A stretch of DNA of 49,422 nt from Hymenobacter cavernae (lineage in GTDB: Bacteria > Bacteroidota > Bacteroidia > Cytophagales > Hymenobacteraceae), in contig NZ_BMHT01000012.1 of assembly GCF_014641455.1 (NCBI RefSeq), positions 1-49,422 of the forward strand, given 5' to 3'. Positions 16,538 through 25,203 of this stretch are shown piece by piece (position 1 is the first letter of the stretch; each line of letters starts with the position of its first letter). The notes under the pieces are model-generated. The model was not told where the DNA came from. It saw only the letters and a list, made by a program, of their open reading frames with translations, and made no database searches. Both the position numbers and the translations under genes were made by a program.

Positions 16538-18193
16538 TCATGTCCACTGCAATTCCGGGTCGGGGTTCGGGCAAGCCGGCACCACCCGGCAGATAAATCC
16601 CAGCAACTCCATCTCCTTCTGCTCTGTCACTTGCAGCTGCACCGGCGGCGGTGGCGGCGCCGTGACGGTCGGCTGCAACACCCTAGGTCCTACCACGCCC
16701 GTCGGGATGCGGCTGGCCAGGATACCGGGCGAAATCGTAGCCATGCGCGTCGTTGCCACGGTAGCGGCAGGCGCGGCGGCTGCTTTTACCACACTGCCCA
16801 TCAGCAGCTTATCGCTGCGCAATGCCACCATTGGCTGCGCCACGGTGAGCTGCGCGGCGGGTTGCAGCACGAGCGGCGCCGTGCGAAAATTGAAGCGGGT
16901 TTTGACGGCAGCAGGCTGCACCACCGTCAGTGGACGGCCTTTTCTGGCGGCCAGGTCTGTCATGGTTTTTATCAGCGCTTTATTCTGACTTTCCCGCGTC
17001 TGGAAAACCTGCACTTTGTTCTGAAGCACCGGCGCGATGGAGGCTTTTACTTTGCTGAATAACAGCTTATAAAAGTCGAGTTTATTCGTGGGAGGCGTTG
17101 GCTGCGGCGTCTGTTTCGACACGATTTTTATGTTGCGCACAAAGATCATTTTATCCGGAAACGAAGGCAGCTTGCCCTGCCCCTGCCCATCCGAAACCGG
17201 AAGACGACCGGCCGGTAATTTCCAGTAGCGCTGCAACAGAAAGTCCTGAAAATGAAACCACTCGCGCACGATATCCACCACCGTATAATCGAGCGTCATG
17301 TTCTCGATGTCGACGGCGGCATCTAGGTCGAATAATTTTCGCAGCCGCTCGGGCGCGCGTTGCAGCAGACCTAGCACTTCCGCTTTGTCGAGGGAAAGCT
17401 TCTGCCAGATTACCGCGTCATCAAAAAAATTGATGGGCGAAAAATGCGTGGGCAGATACGTTATTTCGTTCGCCAGCGTATCCACGGCCGTTGCCCTGGC
17501 AAATTCCTCATAGTCAAGCTTTAAGTCGGCTACGGTTTTGGTGGGCGAGTCGCCGGCGAGCAGCATGAAATCGGCCAGCTTGTTTTCGACTTCCGTTTTG
17601 CGGCCTTTGGTTTCCCAATTCACCATCGCTAGGTCGCACGCGCTTTTCAGGCTAGGTTCTTCGGCGGCCCACTGCTGCTTTATCTCGGCGGCGCCCTCGC
17701 CCTGGGCCGTGTCGGCGGCTATTTTGGCGTTTTTGTACGCGCTAAGTGCCTGTTTATAAATACCGTTGTAGTATTCATAATTCGTCAGCATATCCACCTG
17801 CTGGCCCGTGGCAGAGGCTACGGTTTGCTGCAAAAATTGCAGGGCCTGTTCGTAGCGCTGCTGTTGCTGCTGGGTGCGCTTGCTGGTGGCCGGCGCGCAG
17901 CTCGTCAGGATGTCGTGGTACACCGCGTCCAGCTCGTCGGAAGTGCTCGTAATTACGTCATCCAGCGCCGACACGAAGTTGAACATCTTCGAGAAATTCA
18001 TGGCCCAGCCGGCGGTACTGCCGGCATCCAGACCGTATTTGGCGGGCTGCATAAAGTAGAAATTGTCCTTCGCCACCGGAAAGGCCCCGTTCTGAAAAGC
18101 CAGGAATTTATCTTTCTGCGGATTACCCGCAGCGTCCGTCTCGAAGATCAATTTCATCTTCGTCAGGAAGGCAACTGCAACGGAAGTATTCAT
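16538..18193 (-). CDS. Uncharacterised protein B with CPNPDP C-terminus
   Basis: A 551-residue protein of no family I recognise. The ATG at 18193 is taken; a TTG two codons upstream is possible. The N-terminal half is helical with Gln-rich coiled-coil stretches (about 85-200). The segment VVDIVREWFHFQDFLLQRYWKL (read in pieces, about 306-326), MIFVRN (about 349-354) and the extreme C-terminus LLGFICRVVPACPNPDP (about 530-546) each match corresponding segments of the neighbouring protein A in the same order. Between the last two lies an Ala/Pro/Val-rich linker with a run of five prolines. No signal peptide or clear membrane segment. It lies between protein A and the hydrolase. Confidence 0.85.
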   Translation of the reverse strand: MNTSVAVAFLTKMKLIFETDAAGNPQKDKFLAFQNGAFPVAKDNFYFMQPAKYGLDAGSTAGWAMNFSKMFNFVSALDDVITSTSDELDAVYHDILTSCAPATSKRTQQQQQRYEQALQFLQQTVASATGQQVDMLTNYEYYNGIYKQALSAYKNAKIAADTAQGEGAAEIKQQWAAEEPSLKSACDLAMVNWETKGRKTEVENKLADFMLLAGDSPTKTVADLKLDYEEFARATAVDTLANEITYLPTHFSPINFFDDAVIWQKLSLDKAEVLGLLQRAPERLRKLFDLDAAVDIENMTLDYTVVDIVREWFHFQDFLLQRYWKLPAGRLPVSDGQGQGKLPSFPDKMIFVRNIKIVSKQTPQPTPPTNKLDFYKLLFSKVKASIAPVLQNKVQVFQTRESQNKALIKTMTDLAARKGRPLTVVQPAAVKTRFNFRTAPLVLQPAAQLTVAQPMVALRSDKLLMGSVVKAAAAPAATVATTRMATISPGILASRIPTGVVGPRVLQPTVTAPPPPPVQLQVTEQKEMELLGFICRVVPACPNPDPELQWT

Positions 18194-18235
18194 GATCAAT
18201 CGACTTAATAGGTGCCAGCGCTATTTATAATTGCG

Positions 18236-18293
18236 GTCCGGCCGATGTGGGCAGCAGCGCCAAACCTAGGTGCCGCTGCCCACGCTACCGGAC
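18236..18293. repeat. Hairpin between proteins A and B
   Basis: GTCCGG (18236-18241) pairs with CCGGAC (18288-18293), and inside it GTGGGCAGC (18247-18255) pairs with GCTGCCCAC (18275-18283). The loop contains ACCTAGGT. No T-run follows on either strand, so it is more likely an mRNA structure within the operon than a terminator. Confidence 0.6.
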
Positions 18294-18299
18294 AGTCGC

Positions 18300-19739
18300 T
18301 TAGTCGAACTTAGCTTGCGGGTCAGGGTTGGGGCACACGCCCACCAGACGGTTTAGGAAGCCAATCAGCTGCATACCAGCGCATTTGAAGCCCTGATTCG
18401 TTTCCTGATAAGAAAAGTCGTGGGTTTCTTTGCCGTGCGAGTAGCCGCCTTTCACCCGGAACGGGCCCCAGCCGGCGCTGGCGCTCGTGTTCAGCTGACT
18501 GCGGAAACTGCTGCTCTTCCAGGCGGCTTCGTCGAATTTCACTTCCAGATTGCGGGCGAAAATGGCGTTGGTCGAGTAGGCGATGAACGTGCCTTTGGGC
18601 GGCTGCCCGCCGTTCGAGAGCTGGGTAGGACCAAACGTCCAGGTGCCCGGATCGAGCTTCCAGCCGCGGCTGGAGAACAGCTCCGTGCCAAACCACGGCC
18701 GCAGAATCTTGACCTGCGCCAAATCGAAGCTCATGGAATACGTGGAGGTATTCATGCTGGCGTTTTTCCGCTCGCTGGAGCCGCTGGCCGAAGCGCCTGC
18801 GCTCCACAAACCTAGGTTAAGGCCACCGCCCGCGTTCCAGGCGTTGGTTACTTTGCTGGAATGTGAGGTGTATTCCTTCTCACTGAAGGAGTATTTTGGC
18901 CAGGTATTGTTATAGAAGTTAGCCGGATAGAGACGCGCCGGATAGAAGGTGAAATCCATATCAGGATCTGTGATGGCCGTGCGGTTGAAAACATCCCGCA
19001 GGTTGGCAAACCACGTAGCCATGCTCCGGCCCGTTACCTGCGCGATATAGCTTTCCATGTCCTCTACCTCGTTCTTGTAACCCGCCGACGTCCAGGCGTT
19101 CATCGCCGATTTCACCTTGTTGCGATAAATGGGAGCATTTACCGAGAAGTCATTCACGGCCATGACGGATTCGGCGGAGGCGGCGGCAATGCGCTTCATG
19201 TTATAGAGAAACGCGGCGTCCTCGTAGGACTGCATCTTTTCGACGTAGGCCTGCCGAACGGGTCCTTCAACGGTTACCGTTGTTTTCTCGTCGGTTACCA
19301 GGTTGGTTTCCTCTTTCGTTGTGTAAAGCAGCTTTTTAAATTTATCCAGCTTCGCTTTCTCAGCGGCCGATGGCTCGCTTCGAGTCACTTTGGCAAACTG
19401 GAGAATATTGCTGTAGATGTTGCTCAGTCGCTCCTGACTGTTGCGGTCGATGGTTTGCCCTTCTTTCATGGCGTACACGGCCGTCGGATCGGGTACAAAG
19501 TCCGCGAACATCGCAAAGTCAGCTGCTTTGCGCTTCAGATCCAGCACTTCGTTGGGGTCCTTGCTATTGAAGCCCTTGGAGAGAAAGGAAAAATCCTCGG
19601 GGCCAAACGGCATGCCCGGCGTAATCCAGGATACGAAGTTGTTTTTGCTGGCCGGCGCAAACTCGTCGCCGCCCGTAATTACGTCATTCAGCTTTGCGAG
19701 AGTCGCCTTCATGAGGTCCTCTGACTTGAAGATTGCCAT
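18300..19739 (-). CDS. Uncharacterised protein A with CPNPDP C-terminus
   Basis: A 479-residue protein of no recognised family. Start MAIFKSEDLMKATL at 19739; the longer frame upstream is rejected because its composition is unlike protein. Residues 60-240 are helical. Residues 300-340 and 415-450 are rich in Gly, Ala, Ser and alternating residues (GGGLNLGLWSAGASASG, SASAGWGPFRVKGGY), suggesting beta-hairpins. Segments shared with protein B are VKILRPWFGTELFSSRGWKL (343-362), IFARNL (393-398) and QLIGFLNRLVGVCPNPDP (457-474). There is no signal peptide. It is the first gene of the cluster, preceded by a 442-base spacer carrying a 22-bp palindrome at 20111. Confidence 0.85.
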   Translation of the reverse strand: MAIFKSEDLMKATLAKLNDVITGGDEFAPASKNNFVSWITPGMPFGPEDFSFLSKGFNSKDPNEVLDLKRKAADFAMFADFVPDPTAVYAMKEGQTIDRNSQERLSNIYSNILQFAKVTRSEPSAAEKAKLDKFKKLLYTTKEETNLVTDEKTTVTVEGPVRQAYVEKMQSYEDAAFLYNMKRIAAASAESVMAVNDFSVNAPIYRNKVKSAMNAWTSAGYKNEVEDMESYIAQVTGRSMATWFANLRDVFNRTAITDPDMDFTFYPARLYPANFYNNTWPKYSFSEKEYTSHSSKVTNAWNAGGGLNLGLWSAGASASGSSERKNASMNTSTYSMSFDLAQVKILRPWFGTELFSSRGWKLDPGTWTFGPTQLSNGGQPPKGTFIAYSTNAIFARNLEVKFDEAAWKSSSFRSQLNTSASAGWGPFRVKGGYSHGKETHDFSYQETNQGFKCAGMQLIGFLNRLVGVCPNPDPQAKFD

Positions 19740-20110
19740 ACGAGTAAAAGAATTAAGTGAAAGGATGGGTGGAACGCCGGAATAAATAGGTGTGTAGCAA
19801 CGCGGTAAGGCACGCCCAGGCACAGCCAGCATAGCGCTGACGAGCGGCAAAAACCAGTAGGTTGAGGGGAAGCAATAAGCCGGTTGAGTGCTACAAAAGC
19901 AGCCCAAACTGAGCAGACCCGACCTGAAGCAGGTCGTAACGAAGCAGAGAAAAACGCTTGAGCTGCAAGGGTGTGGAGCCCTGAAACAAAGGGCAGGTCG
20001 CCGGAAGCGGTAGGATCAGCTAACAAAGCGCCGACCTAGTTGAGTCCGGTTTTTTGTGCTGGTAAAAGCTAGCTTGGTTGAACAAAAATAGCGCACGCAG
20101 GCACGCCGCG
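19740..20110. other. Long leader/spacer upstream of protein A
   Basis: No convincing gene on either strand. On the minus strand TATTTTTG (20090-20083) fits the TAnnTTTG box, without a matching -33 element at 19 bases, and would give a transcript leader of about 340 bases. Nothing else is recognised here. Confidence 0.45.
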
Positions 20111-20132
20111 CTATCACATGAGTATGTGATAG
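20111..20132. promoter_or_regulatory. 22-bp palindrome, candidate operator upstream of the A-B-hydrolase cluster
   Basis: Perfect 9-bp arms CTATCACAT and ATGTGATAG around spacer GAGT. The core ATCACAT-RAGY-ATGTGAT recurs at 28023-28052, upstream of the only other muralytic-type gene in the window. It overlaps no gene and has no T-run. It lies just upstream of the candidate -7 box at 20083-20090. Confidence 0.6.
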
Positions 20133-20161
20133 ACAGTACATTACTTCAAAAAGCCAGAAGT

Positions 20162-20183
20162 AACCTAGGTTGCAACCTAGGTT
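20162..20183. repeat. Tandem pair of ACCTAGGT palindromes
   Basis: Two exact copies of AACCTAGGTT separated by two bases (20162-20171 and 20174-20183), overlapping the stop codon of the methyltransferase gene. This is the densest clustering of the over-represented motif in the window. Confidence 0.9.
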
Positions 20184-20985
20184 AGCCGCGCTGCCGCACA
20201 GCCTCGAAAGTCATGATGGCGGTGCAGGTGCTCACATTCAGCGAATCGATGTAGCCGGCCATCGGAATCTTGATTCGCTCGTCGGCGGCAGTCAGCCATT
20301 GCTCGCTCAGACCCGTGGCTTCCGTGCCCATCACGATGGCCGACGGGCCGCGGAAATCCATGTTGGTGTACAAAGCCGTAGCCGCCGGCGTGGTAGCGTA
20401 GCTGCGAATGCCGTGCTGGCGCAGCCAGGCCAGCACCTCCTCGGTAGGCGCCGCGACAATTTGATTGGTAAATACGCAGCCGATGCTGGCCCGGATAACG
20501 TTGGGGTTGTAGAGGTCGGTGCGCGGGTCGCAGACGATGACGGCGTCGACGCGGGCGGCGTCGGCGGTGCGCAGCACGGCACCTAGGTTGCCGGGCTTCT
20601 CTACTGCTTCCAGAATGATTAGCAGCGGGTTAGCGGGCAATTGCAGCTCGGTGAGGCGGCGGCGCGGCGGGCGGGCTAGCGCCAGAATACCGTCGGAGCC
20701 CTCGCGGTACGCTACTTTCTCGAACACCGGCCGCGACACCAGAAACCAGTCGGTTCCCGAACCTAGGGTGGCGGCTAGCTCGCGCTGCCGCGCCTCATCG
20801 GTCAGTTCGGGGCAGACAAACAGGCTCGTGATCTGGACGCCTGCCTGCTGCGCAATCGTCAGCTCGCGGTAGCCCTCGATGATGGTGAGGTCCTGGGCCC
20901 GCCGCTCGGCTGGCTTCTGCTGAAGCTTGAGCAGGTTTTTGATGCGCGGGTTTTGCGGGCTGGTAATCGGATCGGCGGCAGGCAT
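20182..20985 (-). CDS. SpoU/TrmH-family RNA 2'-O-methyltransferase
   Basis: A 267-residue SPOUT enzyme transferring methyl from S-adenosylmethionine to a ribose 2'-OH in rRNA or tRNA. The N-terminal substrate-binding part (ITSPQNPRIKNLLKLQQKPAERR) is typical of RlmB-like proteins. The knot motifs are NPGNLGAVLRTADAARVDAVIV with its conserved Asn and Arg, VMGTEATGLSEQW, and the final IPMAGYIDSLNVSTCTAIMTFE loop. The ATG at 20985 gives the standard start. Whether the target is 23S rRNA or tRNA cannot be told from the sequence. Confidence 0.93.
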   Translation of the reverse strand: MPAADPITSPQNPRIKNLLKLQQKPAERRAQDLTIIEGYRELTIAQQAGVQITSLFVCPELTDEARQRELAATLGSGTDWFLVSRPVFEKVAYREGSDGILALARPPRRRLTELQLPANPLLIILEAVEKPGNLGAVLRTADAARVDAVIVCDPRTDLYNPNVIRASIGCVFTNQIVAAPTEEVLAWLRQHGIRSYATTPAATALYTNMDFRGPSAIVMGTEATGLSEQWLTAADERIKIPMAGYIDSLNVSTCTAIMTFEAVRQRG

Positions 20986-21173
20986 TGGCGTAGCGTAACA
21001 GGGAAAGCAGCAAGGCGCGCCAAACCTAGGTCTGAAGCTGGCGCCGCCTTGCGGGCGAAGATACGGCGACGCAGCACAAGACCGCCCCACGGCCTGCCCA
21101 CACTTTTCGGCCGGCCGCCGTGTACCTTTAAGCTGCGAAGTACCACCATGTGCCGCTTACCGCCTGCCCGAAT

Positions 21174-22661
21174 ATGTACCTGAAGCTTCATACCAAGATC
21201 ATTCTCGGCTTTACAATCTCGCTGAGTATACTGCTGCTCACCTCGTTAGCCGCGTATTTCAGTATTCAGCAGCTGGCCTACTCGACGCGCCTGGTGGAGC
21301 ACACCTACAAAGTGCTCCAGTACACATCCGACTTGCGCATGCAAATGCGGGACGCCCAAAGCTCTTTGCGCGGCTATCTGCTCGTGAGCGATTCTGCTTA
21401 CCTGAAAAGCTCTAACACCTACCTCCCCATCGTGCTGGCTGATTACGATTCGCTGCGGCGCTTAACGGTCGACAACCCTGCGCAGCTCATGCGCTTGGAC
21501 ACGCTGCGGCAGATTATCAGCGAAGAAAAGGAGTTCTTAGACCTCTGGCGCGGCGCGGCTCCTTCGCCGGAAGCGGCACAGGCACTTTTGCTCAGCGACC
21601 GGAATATGCTGGAAAGGCTTCGGCTTATTATCAATCGGATCAAAGACACGGAGGAAGAATTGCTGAAGCACCGCACGGCACGGCAGGATTTCTTCGAGAA
21701 AACCACGCCGTTGGCCATTTTGGTATCGGCGGCGCTGGCCATTATCACGGTATTGTGGCTGTTCCGCAAAATCTGGCAGGAGCTGAACGCCAACGCCCGG
21801 CTTCAGGCGGAGCTGGCACAGGTGAACACCGAAACCAGTCGCCGCATCCAGATCATTGAAAATCTGGCCGAGAAGGTCGTGCAGGGCGATTATAAAGTAC
21901 GGATTCGCGACAAGGAAAAGGACAACCTAGGTAACCTGGCCACCTCTCTCAACCGCATGACTCAAACCCTCGACACCGCGTTCAGCGCCCTGGAAAACCG
22001 CAATAAGGAGCTGGACCAGTTTGCCTACGTGGCTTCCCACGACCTCAAAGCGCCCTTGCGCGGCGTGCTCACGGTACTGAAATGGATCGAAGACGAGCTG
22101 TCGCACGAGCTGTCGACCCAGATGTGGCAATACCTAGGTATGATGAAGGGGCGCCTTGCGCGGCTGGAAGACCTGATTAACGGTATCCTGGCGTATGCCC
22201 GCATCGGGCGCACGGAGCAAAAGCTGGAATCGGTGCGCGTGCAGGAGCTGGTGCAGGAAGTCGTCGACTTGGTGGTGCCCGCCGAATTCACCGTGCACAT
22301 TGCCCCCGACCTGCCCACGTTCGTCACCGACCGGCTGAGCCTGGAGCAGGTTTTCACCAACCTGCTGAGCAACGCCGTAAAGTATCACGGCTCCGCCATT
22401 GGCACCATCACCATCTCCTGCTCTGAAACCAAGAAACTCTACGAATTCAGGGTAGCCGACGACGGCCCCGGCATCGCGCCAGAGTACCACGAGAAGATAT
22501 TCCTGATCTTCCAGACGCTGCGCGACCGAAACACGGCCGAAAGTACCGGCATCGGGCTGAGCATTGTGAAAAAGATTATTGAGGAACGAAAAGGCAGTAT
22601 TCGCGTGGAGTCGGCTCCCGGCGAGGGCGCAACGTTTATCTTTACGTGGCCCAAGGAGTAA
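21174..22661 (+). CDS. CHASE3 sensor histidine kinase
   Basis: A 495-residue membrane sensor kinase. Transmembrane helix 1 spans about residues 9-29. A CHASE3-type periplasmic domain (about 30-175) has the signature MRDAQSSLRGYLLVSD. Helix 2 spans about 179-197. A HAMP linker and coiled coil follow to about 280, then HisKA with phosphoacceptor H289 in YVASHDLKAPLRG, and HATPase_c with the N box LLSNAVKY, VADDGPGI, and G2 box STGIGLSIVKKI. The response regulator 92 bases downstream is the obvious partner. HisKA with DLKAPLRG is the phytochrome-like subclass, which often works with single-domain regulators such as this one. Confidence 0.95.
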   Translation: MYLKLHTKIILGFTISLSILLLTSLAAYFSIQQLAYSTRLVEHTYKVLQYTSDLRMQMRDAQSSLRGYLLVSDSAYLKSSNTYLPIVLADYDSLRRLTVDNPAQLMRLDTLRQIISEEKEFLDLWRGAAPSPEAAQALLLSDRNMLERLRLIINRIKDTEEELLKHRTARQDFFEKTTPLAILVSAALAIITVLWLFRKIWQELNANARLQAELAQVNTETSRRIQIIENLAEKVVQGDYKVRIRDKEKDNLGNLATSLNRMTQTLDTAFSALENRNKELDQFAYVASHDLKAPLRGVLTVLKWIEDELSHELSTQMWQYLGMMKGRLARLEDLINGILAYARIGRTEQKLESVRVQELVQEVVDLVVPAEFTVHIAPDLPTFVTDRLSLEQVFTNLLSNAVKYHGSAIGTITISCSETKKLYEFRVADDGPGIAPEYHEKIFLIFQTLRDRNTAESTGIGLSIVKKIIEERKGSIRVESAPGEGATFIFTWPKE

Positions 22662-22715
22662 TTCGTTGCGTGACTGCGTACTGGTTTTAACGGCCACACG
22701 TAGTCACGCAACGAA
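22662..22715. repeat. Inverted repeat between kinase and regulator genes
   Basis: Perfect 14-bp arms TTCGTTGCGTGACT (22662-22675) and AGTCACGCAACGAA (22702-22715), spacer 26 bases. It begins right after the kinase stop codon. No T-run follows, so it is probably not an efficient terminator. Confidence 0.7.
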
Positions 22716-22753
22716 ATCTCTCTACCGAAGTCATTCATTTATTCAGTTACTCC

Positions 22754-23164
22754 ATGCGTTCTGTTTTGCTGCTTGAGGATGACTTTTTTGATACGATGGT
22801 CGTGCAGAAATCCTTTGCCAAGTTCAACGTGCAGCACAAGCTCTACACGGCGTTCAACGGCCTGGAAGGTTTAGATATGCTGCTGGGCCGCAATGGCGTA
22901 CCGGCCATCGACCCGCTGCCCGAAGTGATTCTGCTCGACCTGAACATGCCCAAGATGAACGGGCACGAGTTTCTGGCCGAGCTGCAAAACCACCCGCATC
23001 TGCGCCACATTCCGGTGTTCATCACCACCACTTCTTCCATGGATGTGGACCGGCTCAACGCCCAGAACCTAGGTGTGAGCGGCTACATTCTGAAACCCAT
23101 TGATTTTGAGACCAACACCGACATGGTAGACAGCATGAGCCTGCTGGAAAAGCTGCTGAAGTGA
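22754..23164 (+). CDS. Single-domain response regulator
   Basis: A 136-residue receiver domain with no output domain (Rcp1/CheY-like). Acidic pocket at E8-D9-D10 (LLEDD), phosphoacceptor D62 in VILLDLNMPKMNG, switch Thr/Ser near 91-94 (ITTTSS) and K114 in YILKPID. It lies directly after the histidine kinase on the same strand and probably relays phosphate to a phosphotransfer protein or another kinase encoded elsewhere. A terminator closes the unit. Confidence 0.95.
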   Translation: MRSVLLLEDDFFDTMVVQKSFAKFNVQHKLYTAFNGLEGLDMLLGRNGVPAIDPLPEVILLDLNMPKMNGHEFLAELQNHPHLRHIPVFITTTSSMDVDRLNAQNLGVSGYILKPIDFETNTDMVDSMSLLEKLLK

Positions 23165-23197
23165 GTGCTTAGTGCTGTAAAAAGCCAGGTTACGAAG

Positions 23198-23228
23198 AGA
23201 GCTGCATTGGTCAATGCAGCTCTTTTTG
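23198..23228 (+). terminator. Terminator after the response regulator
   Basis: Twelve-base-pair stem AGAGCTGCATTG (23198-23209) with CAATGCAGCTCT (23212-23223) and a T-run. Outside it, TGCTTAGTGCT (from 23166) is nearly complementary to the GCTTAGGT-like sequence AGCACCAAGCACTA (from 23248), an additional weak inverted repeat. Confidence 0.88.
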
Positions 23229-23267
23229 TTATTGCCCTCACTGGCTAAGCACCAAGCACTAAAAAAT

Positions 23268-24515
23268 CTAGCTTCGCTTGTTGTTGCTCAGGTAGGCGCG
23301 CGCCTCCTGGTACATTTCTGATTTGCGCTCGGCTTTGTCGTTCACCACTTTATAGTAGCGCATGGCCATTTTCACGTCGCCGCTCTGCGCGGCAAAGTTG
23401 GCCAGGCTCAGGTTCGCGTCGAGGTAGTAGAAGCTGTTGGTTTCGCCGGTGCTTTCGGCAAACACGATGCAGCGCTGGTAGTATTCCGCGGCTTTTGCCA
23501 GGTCTTTGTAGCGGTTTTGCATCACCCAACCTAGGTAGTACGTCGCGTAGCGCCCGCTGATGGCTTCGTAGCCGGGCATGCCGCGGTTGAGCTTGTCGAG
23601 AATGTCGCGGCTTACCCGCTCGCATTCCCGGAAGTTGCGGGTATTAAAGCAGCTGAGCGCGTAAAAGCGCTGGAAATAAGCGTTATCGGGAAAATTTGTA
23701 GCCAGGTAGCGGGAAACAGGAATGGATTCGGCGGGCTTGTTTTCCTCATTCATCAGGATTTTCATGAGGAAGTAGCGCGCTTCCAGACCCGTGTAAAAAC
23801 CCGTTTCGGCCACCGTCTTGAGCTGCTGAATACCTAGCTCCCGGTTTCCTCTCGGGAAGAACAAGAGCACCGGCTTGAGCAGCGTGTAGTTGTCGCCGAG
23901 CCACACGGCGTAATAATTAACCAGCGCCTGCCCGAACAGGAACTCCGGGCTTAAGCCATTGGCTTCTTGGCTTTTATTAAGGTATTCGAGGGCCCGCTTG
24001 CCGCCTATGGCGGCTTTCATCATTTCGTGCCGCTCGCCGTGCAGGTGCGCCGCAAAACCATAAGCGGCAGCCAGGAAAAAGCAGGCTTCGTAATTCTTGT
24101 GGTCGGCTTCGTAGAGCTTCTCGCCGTGCACGATGGCCGTGTCCATGTAGGCGTAGAAGATGTTGTCGTATTGCTTAGTTTGCAGGTTCGTCGGGATAAT
24201 TTTCCACCAAGTACTCAGGCCCAGCAGGAAGTACGGCATGGGGTGACGCGGGTAGCGGCGGCGCAACGAGCGAAACTGCTTTTCGGCCTTGTCGAACTTG
24301 AAGTTGTAGAGGTTCTGCACCGCGCCTTCCAGCTCCGTCTGAATGTCCTGATCCGTTAGCAGCCAGCTCTTTGTGTCGATGGCTTCGGGCAGCACATCCA
24401 CATTGCCGACCTCGATGGTGCGAATGGGCGTGCGGGCTGTATCTGCTACCTGCTGGGCTCTTACGCTAACCGTCAGCAGGAGCAACACAAAAAGAGAAAG
24501 CAGTCTTTGGATCAT
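23268..24515 (-). CDS. Exported TPR-repeat protein
   Basis: A 415-residue protein with an N-terminal signal peptide (MIQRLLSLFVLLLLTVSVRAQ). A body of helix pairs with TPR-like spacing follows: FDKAEKQFRSLRRRYPRHPMPYFLLGL near 90, ALEYLNKSQEANGLSPEFLFGQALV, and AAEYYQRCIVFAE followed by LANFAAQSGDVKMAMRYYKVV near the C-terminus. It is a Bacteroidota-style periplasmic TPR protein; the client is unknown. The ATG at 24515 places the signal peptide at the start. It is convergent with the response regulator and preceded by a long gene-free stretch. Confidence 0.85.
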   Translation of the reverse strand: MIQRLLSLFVLLLLTVSVRAQQVADTARTPIRTIEVGNVDVLPEAIDTKSWLLTDQDIQTELEGAVQNLYNFKFDKAEKQFRSLRRRYPRHPMPYFLLGLSTWWKIIPTNLQTKQYDNIFYAYMDTAIVHGEKLYEADHKNYEACFFLAAAYGFAAHLHGERHEMMKAAIGGKRALEYLNKSQEANGLSPEFLFGQALVNYYAVWLGDNYTLLKPVLLFFPRGNRELGIQQLKTVAETGFYTGLEARYFLMKILMNEENKPAESIPVSRYLATNFPDNAYFQRFYALSCFNTRNFRECERVSRDILDKLNRGMPGYEAISGRYATYYLGWVMQNRYKDLAKAAEYYQRCIVFAESTGETNSFYYLDANLSLANFAAQSGDVKMAMRYYKVVNDKAERKSEMYQEARAYLSNNKRS

Positions 24516-25203
24516 AAAAAGGAAGCTTATACCCACTTACTCCTGACACTCTGGTACTACTGGAAGCACGTAAAGATATTTAATCTATAACTATTTTGAG
24601 CGAATAGGTTGCTGCGTCTCGCTGCTACAAACCTTGTACCGAGTACTAAGCATAGGGTAAAATAGCTTTTATAAGACATAAAAACACATAATTAATCCAT
24701 AATCATTAGGCAGCACCAGTATGGTTAATCGGCTTTAAAATTGCACTTATCAAAAACAAGACAAGCTACATCAGCTGTTATTCCCGCAAGCGGAAACCTA
24801 GGTCAGATTAGCACTATTTTGCTAGGCAAGTTGCTTTCGCAGTCGAATTCAGCCTATAAAAAGACTTTGCAGGAATGCTAAACGGCGGGCTGTTAGTATC
24901 GCCCTTGCCTAAAGTTCAATTCTGACTAAGAACGATGCAAAATTACTTTGTCCTTGCATCGGCGTCAATCGCCTATTCATGTGAGTAGTCCAAGTTGCAG
25001 CGTAGCAACCAAGGGCTTTTCGCAATTTATTACCCTGACCTAGCTTTACGCGGTTGTTTGCACAGTGGTGAGGTGCACACGAAATGTGGCGCATTTACCG
25101 TTAATTGAAGGTCGTGAACCGAGCAGCTTTGCGGGGGTGCTTCACCCAAAACCCATTCGGCTGCCTTCTTTTTCAGGACCGTTCTTCTTTTTCTTTTCGT
25201 GTC
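24516..25203. other. 688-base gene-free, A+T-rich spacer
   Basis: No credible gene on either strand. The stretch 24540-24960 is clearly richer in A and T than the surroundings. It holds one ACCTAGGT (24796), an inverted repeat CGATGCAA/TTGCATCG (24933-24940 and 24954-24961, 13-base spacer), and on the minus strand TATCTTTA (24578-24571), a 7-of-8 fit to the -7 box for the TPR gene. It separates divergent genes, so it probably contains both promoters. Confidence 0.5.

Noticed and set aside
20111..20132. Classic CRP/FNR site
   Set aside because: The half-sites are in the opposite order (TCACA-N6-TGTGA instead of TGTGA-N6-TCACA), so it does not fit the CRP consensus.
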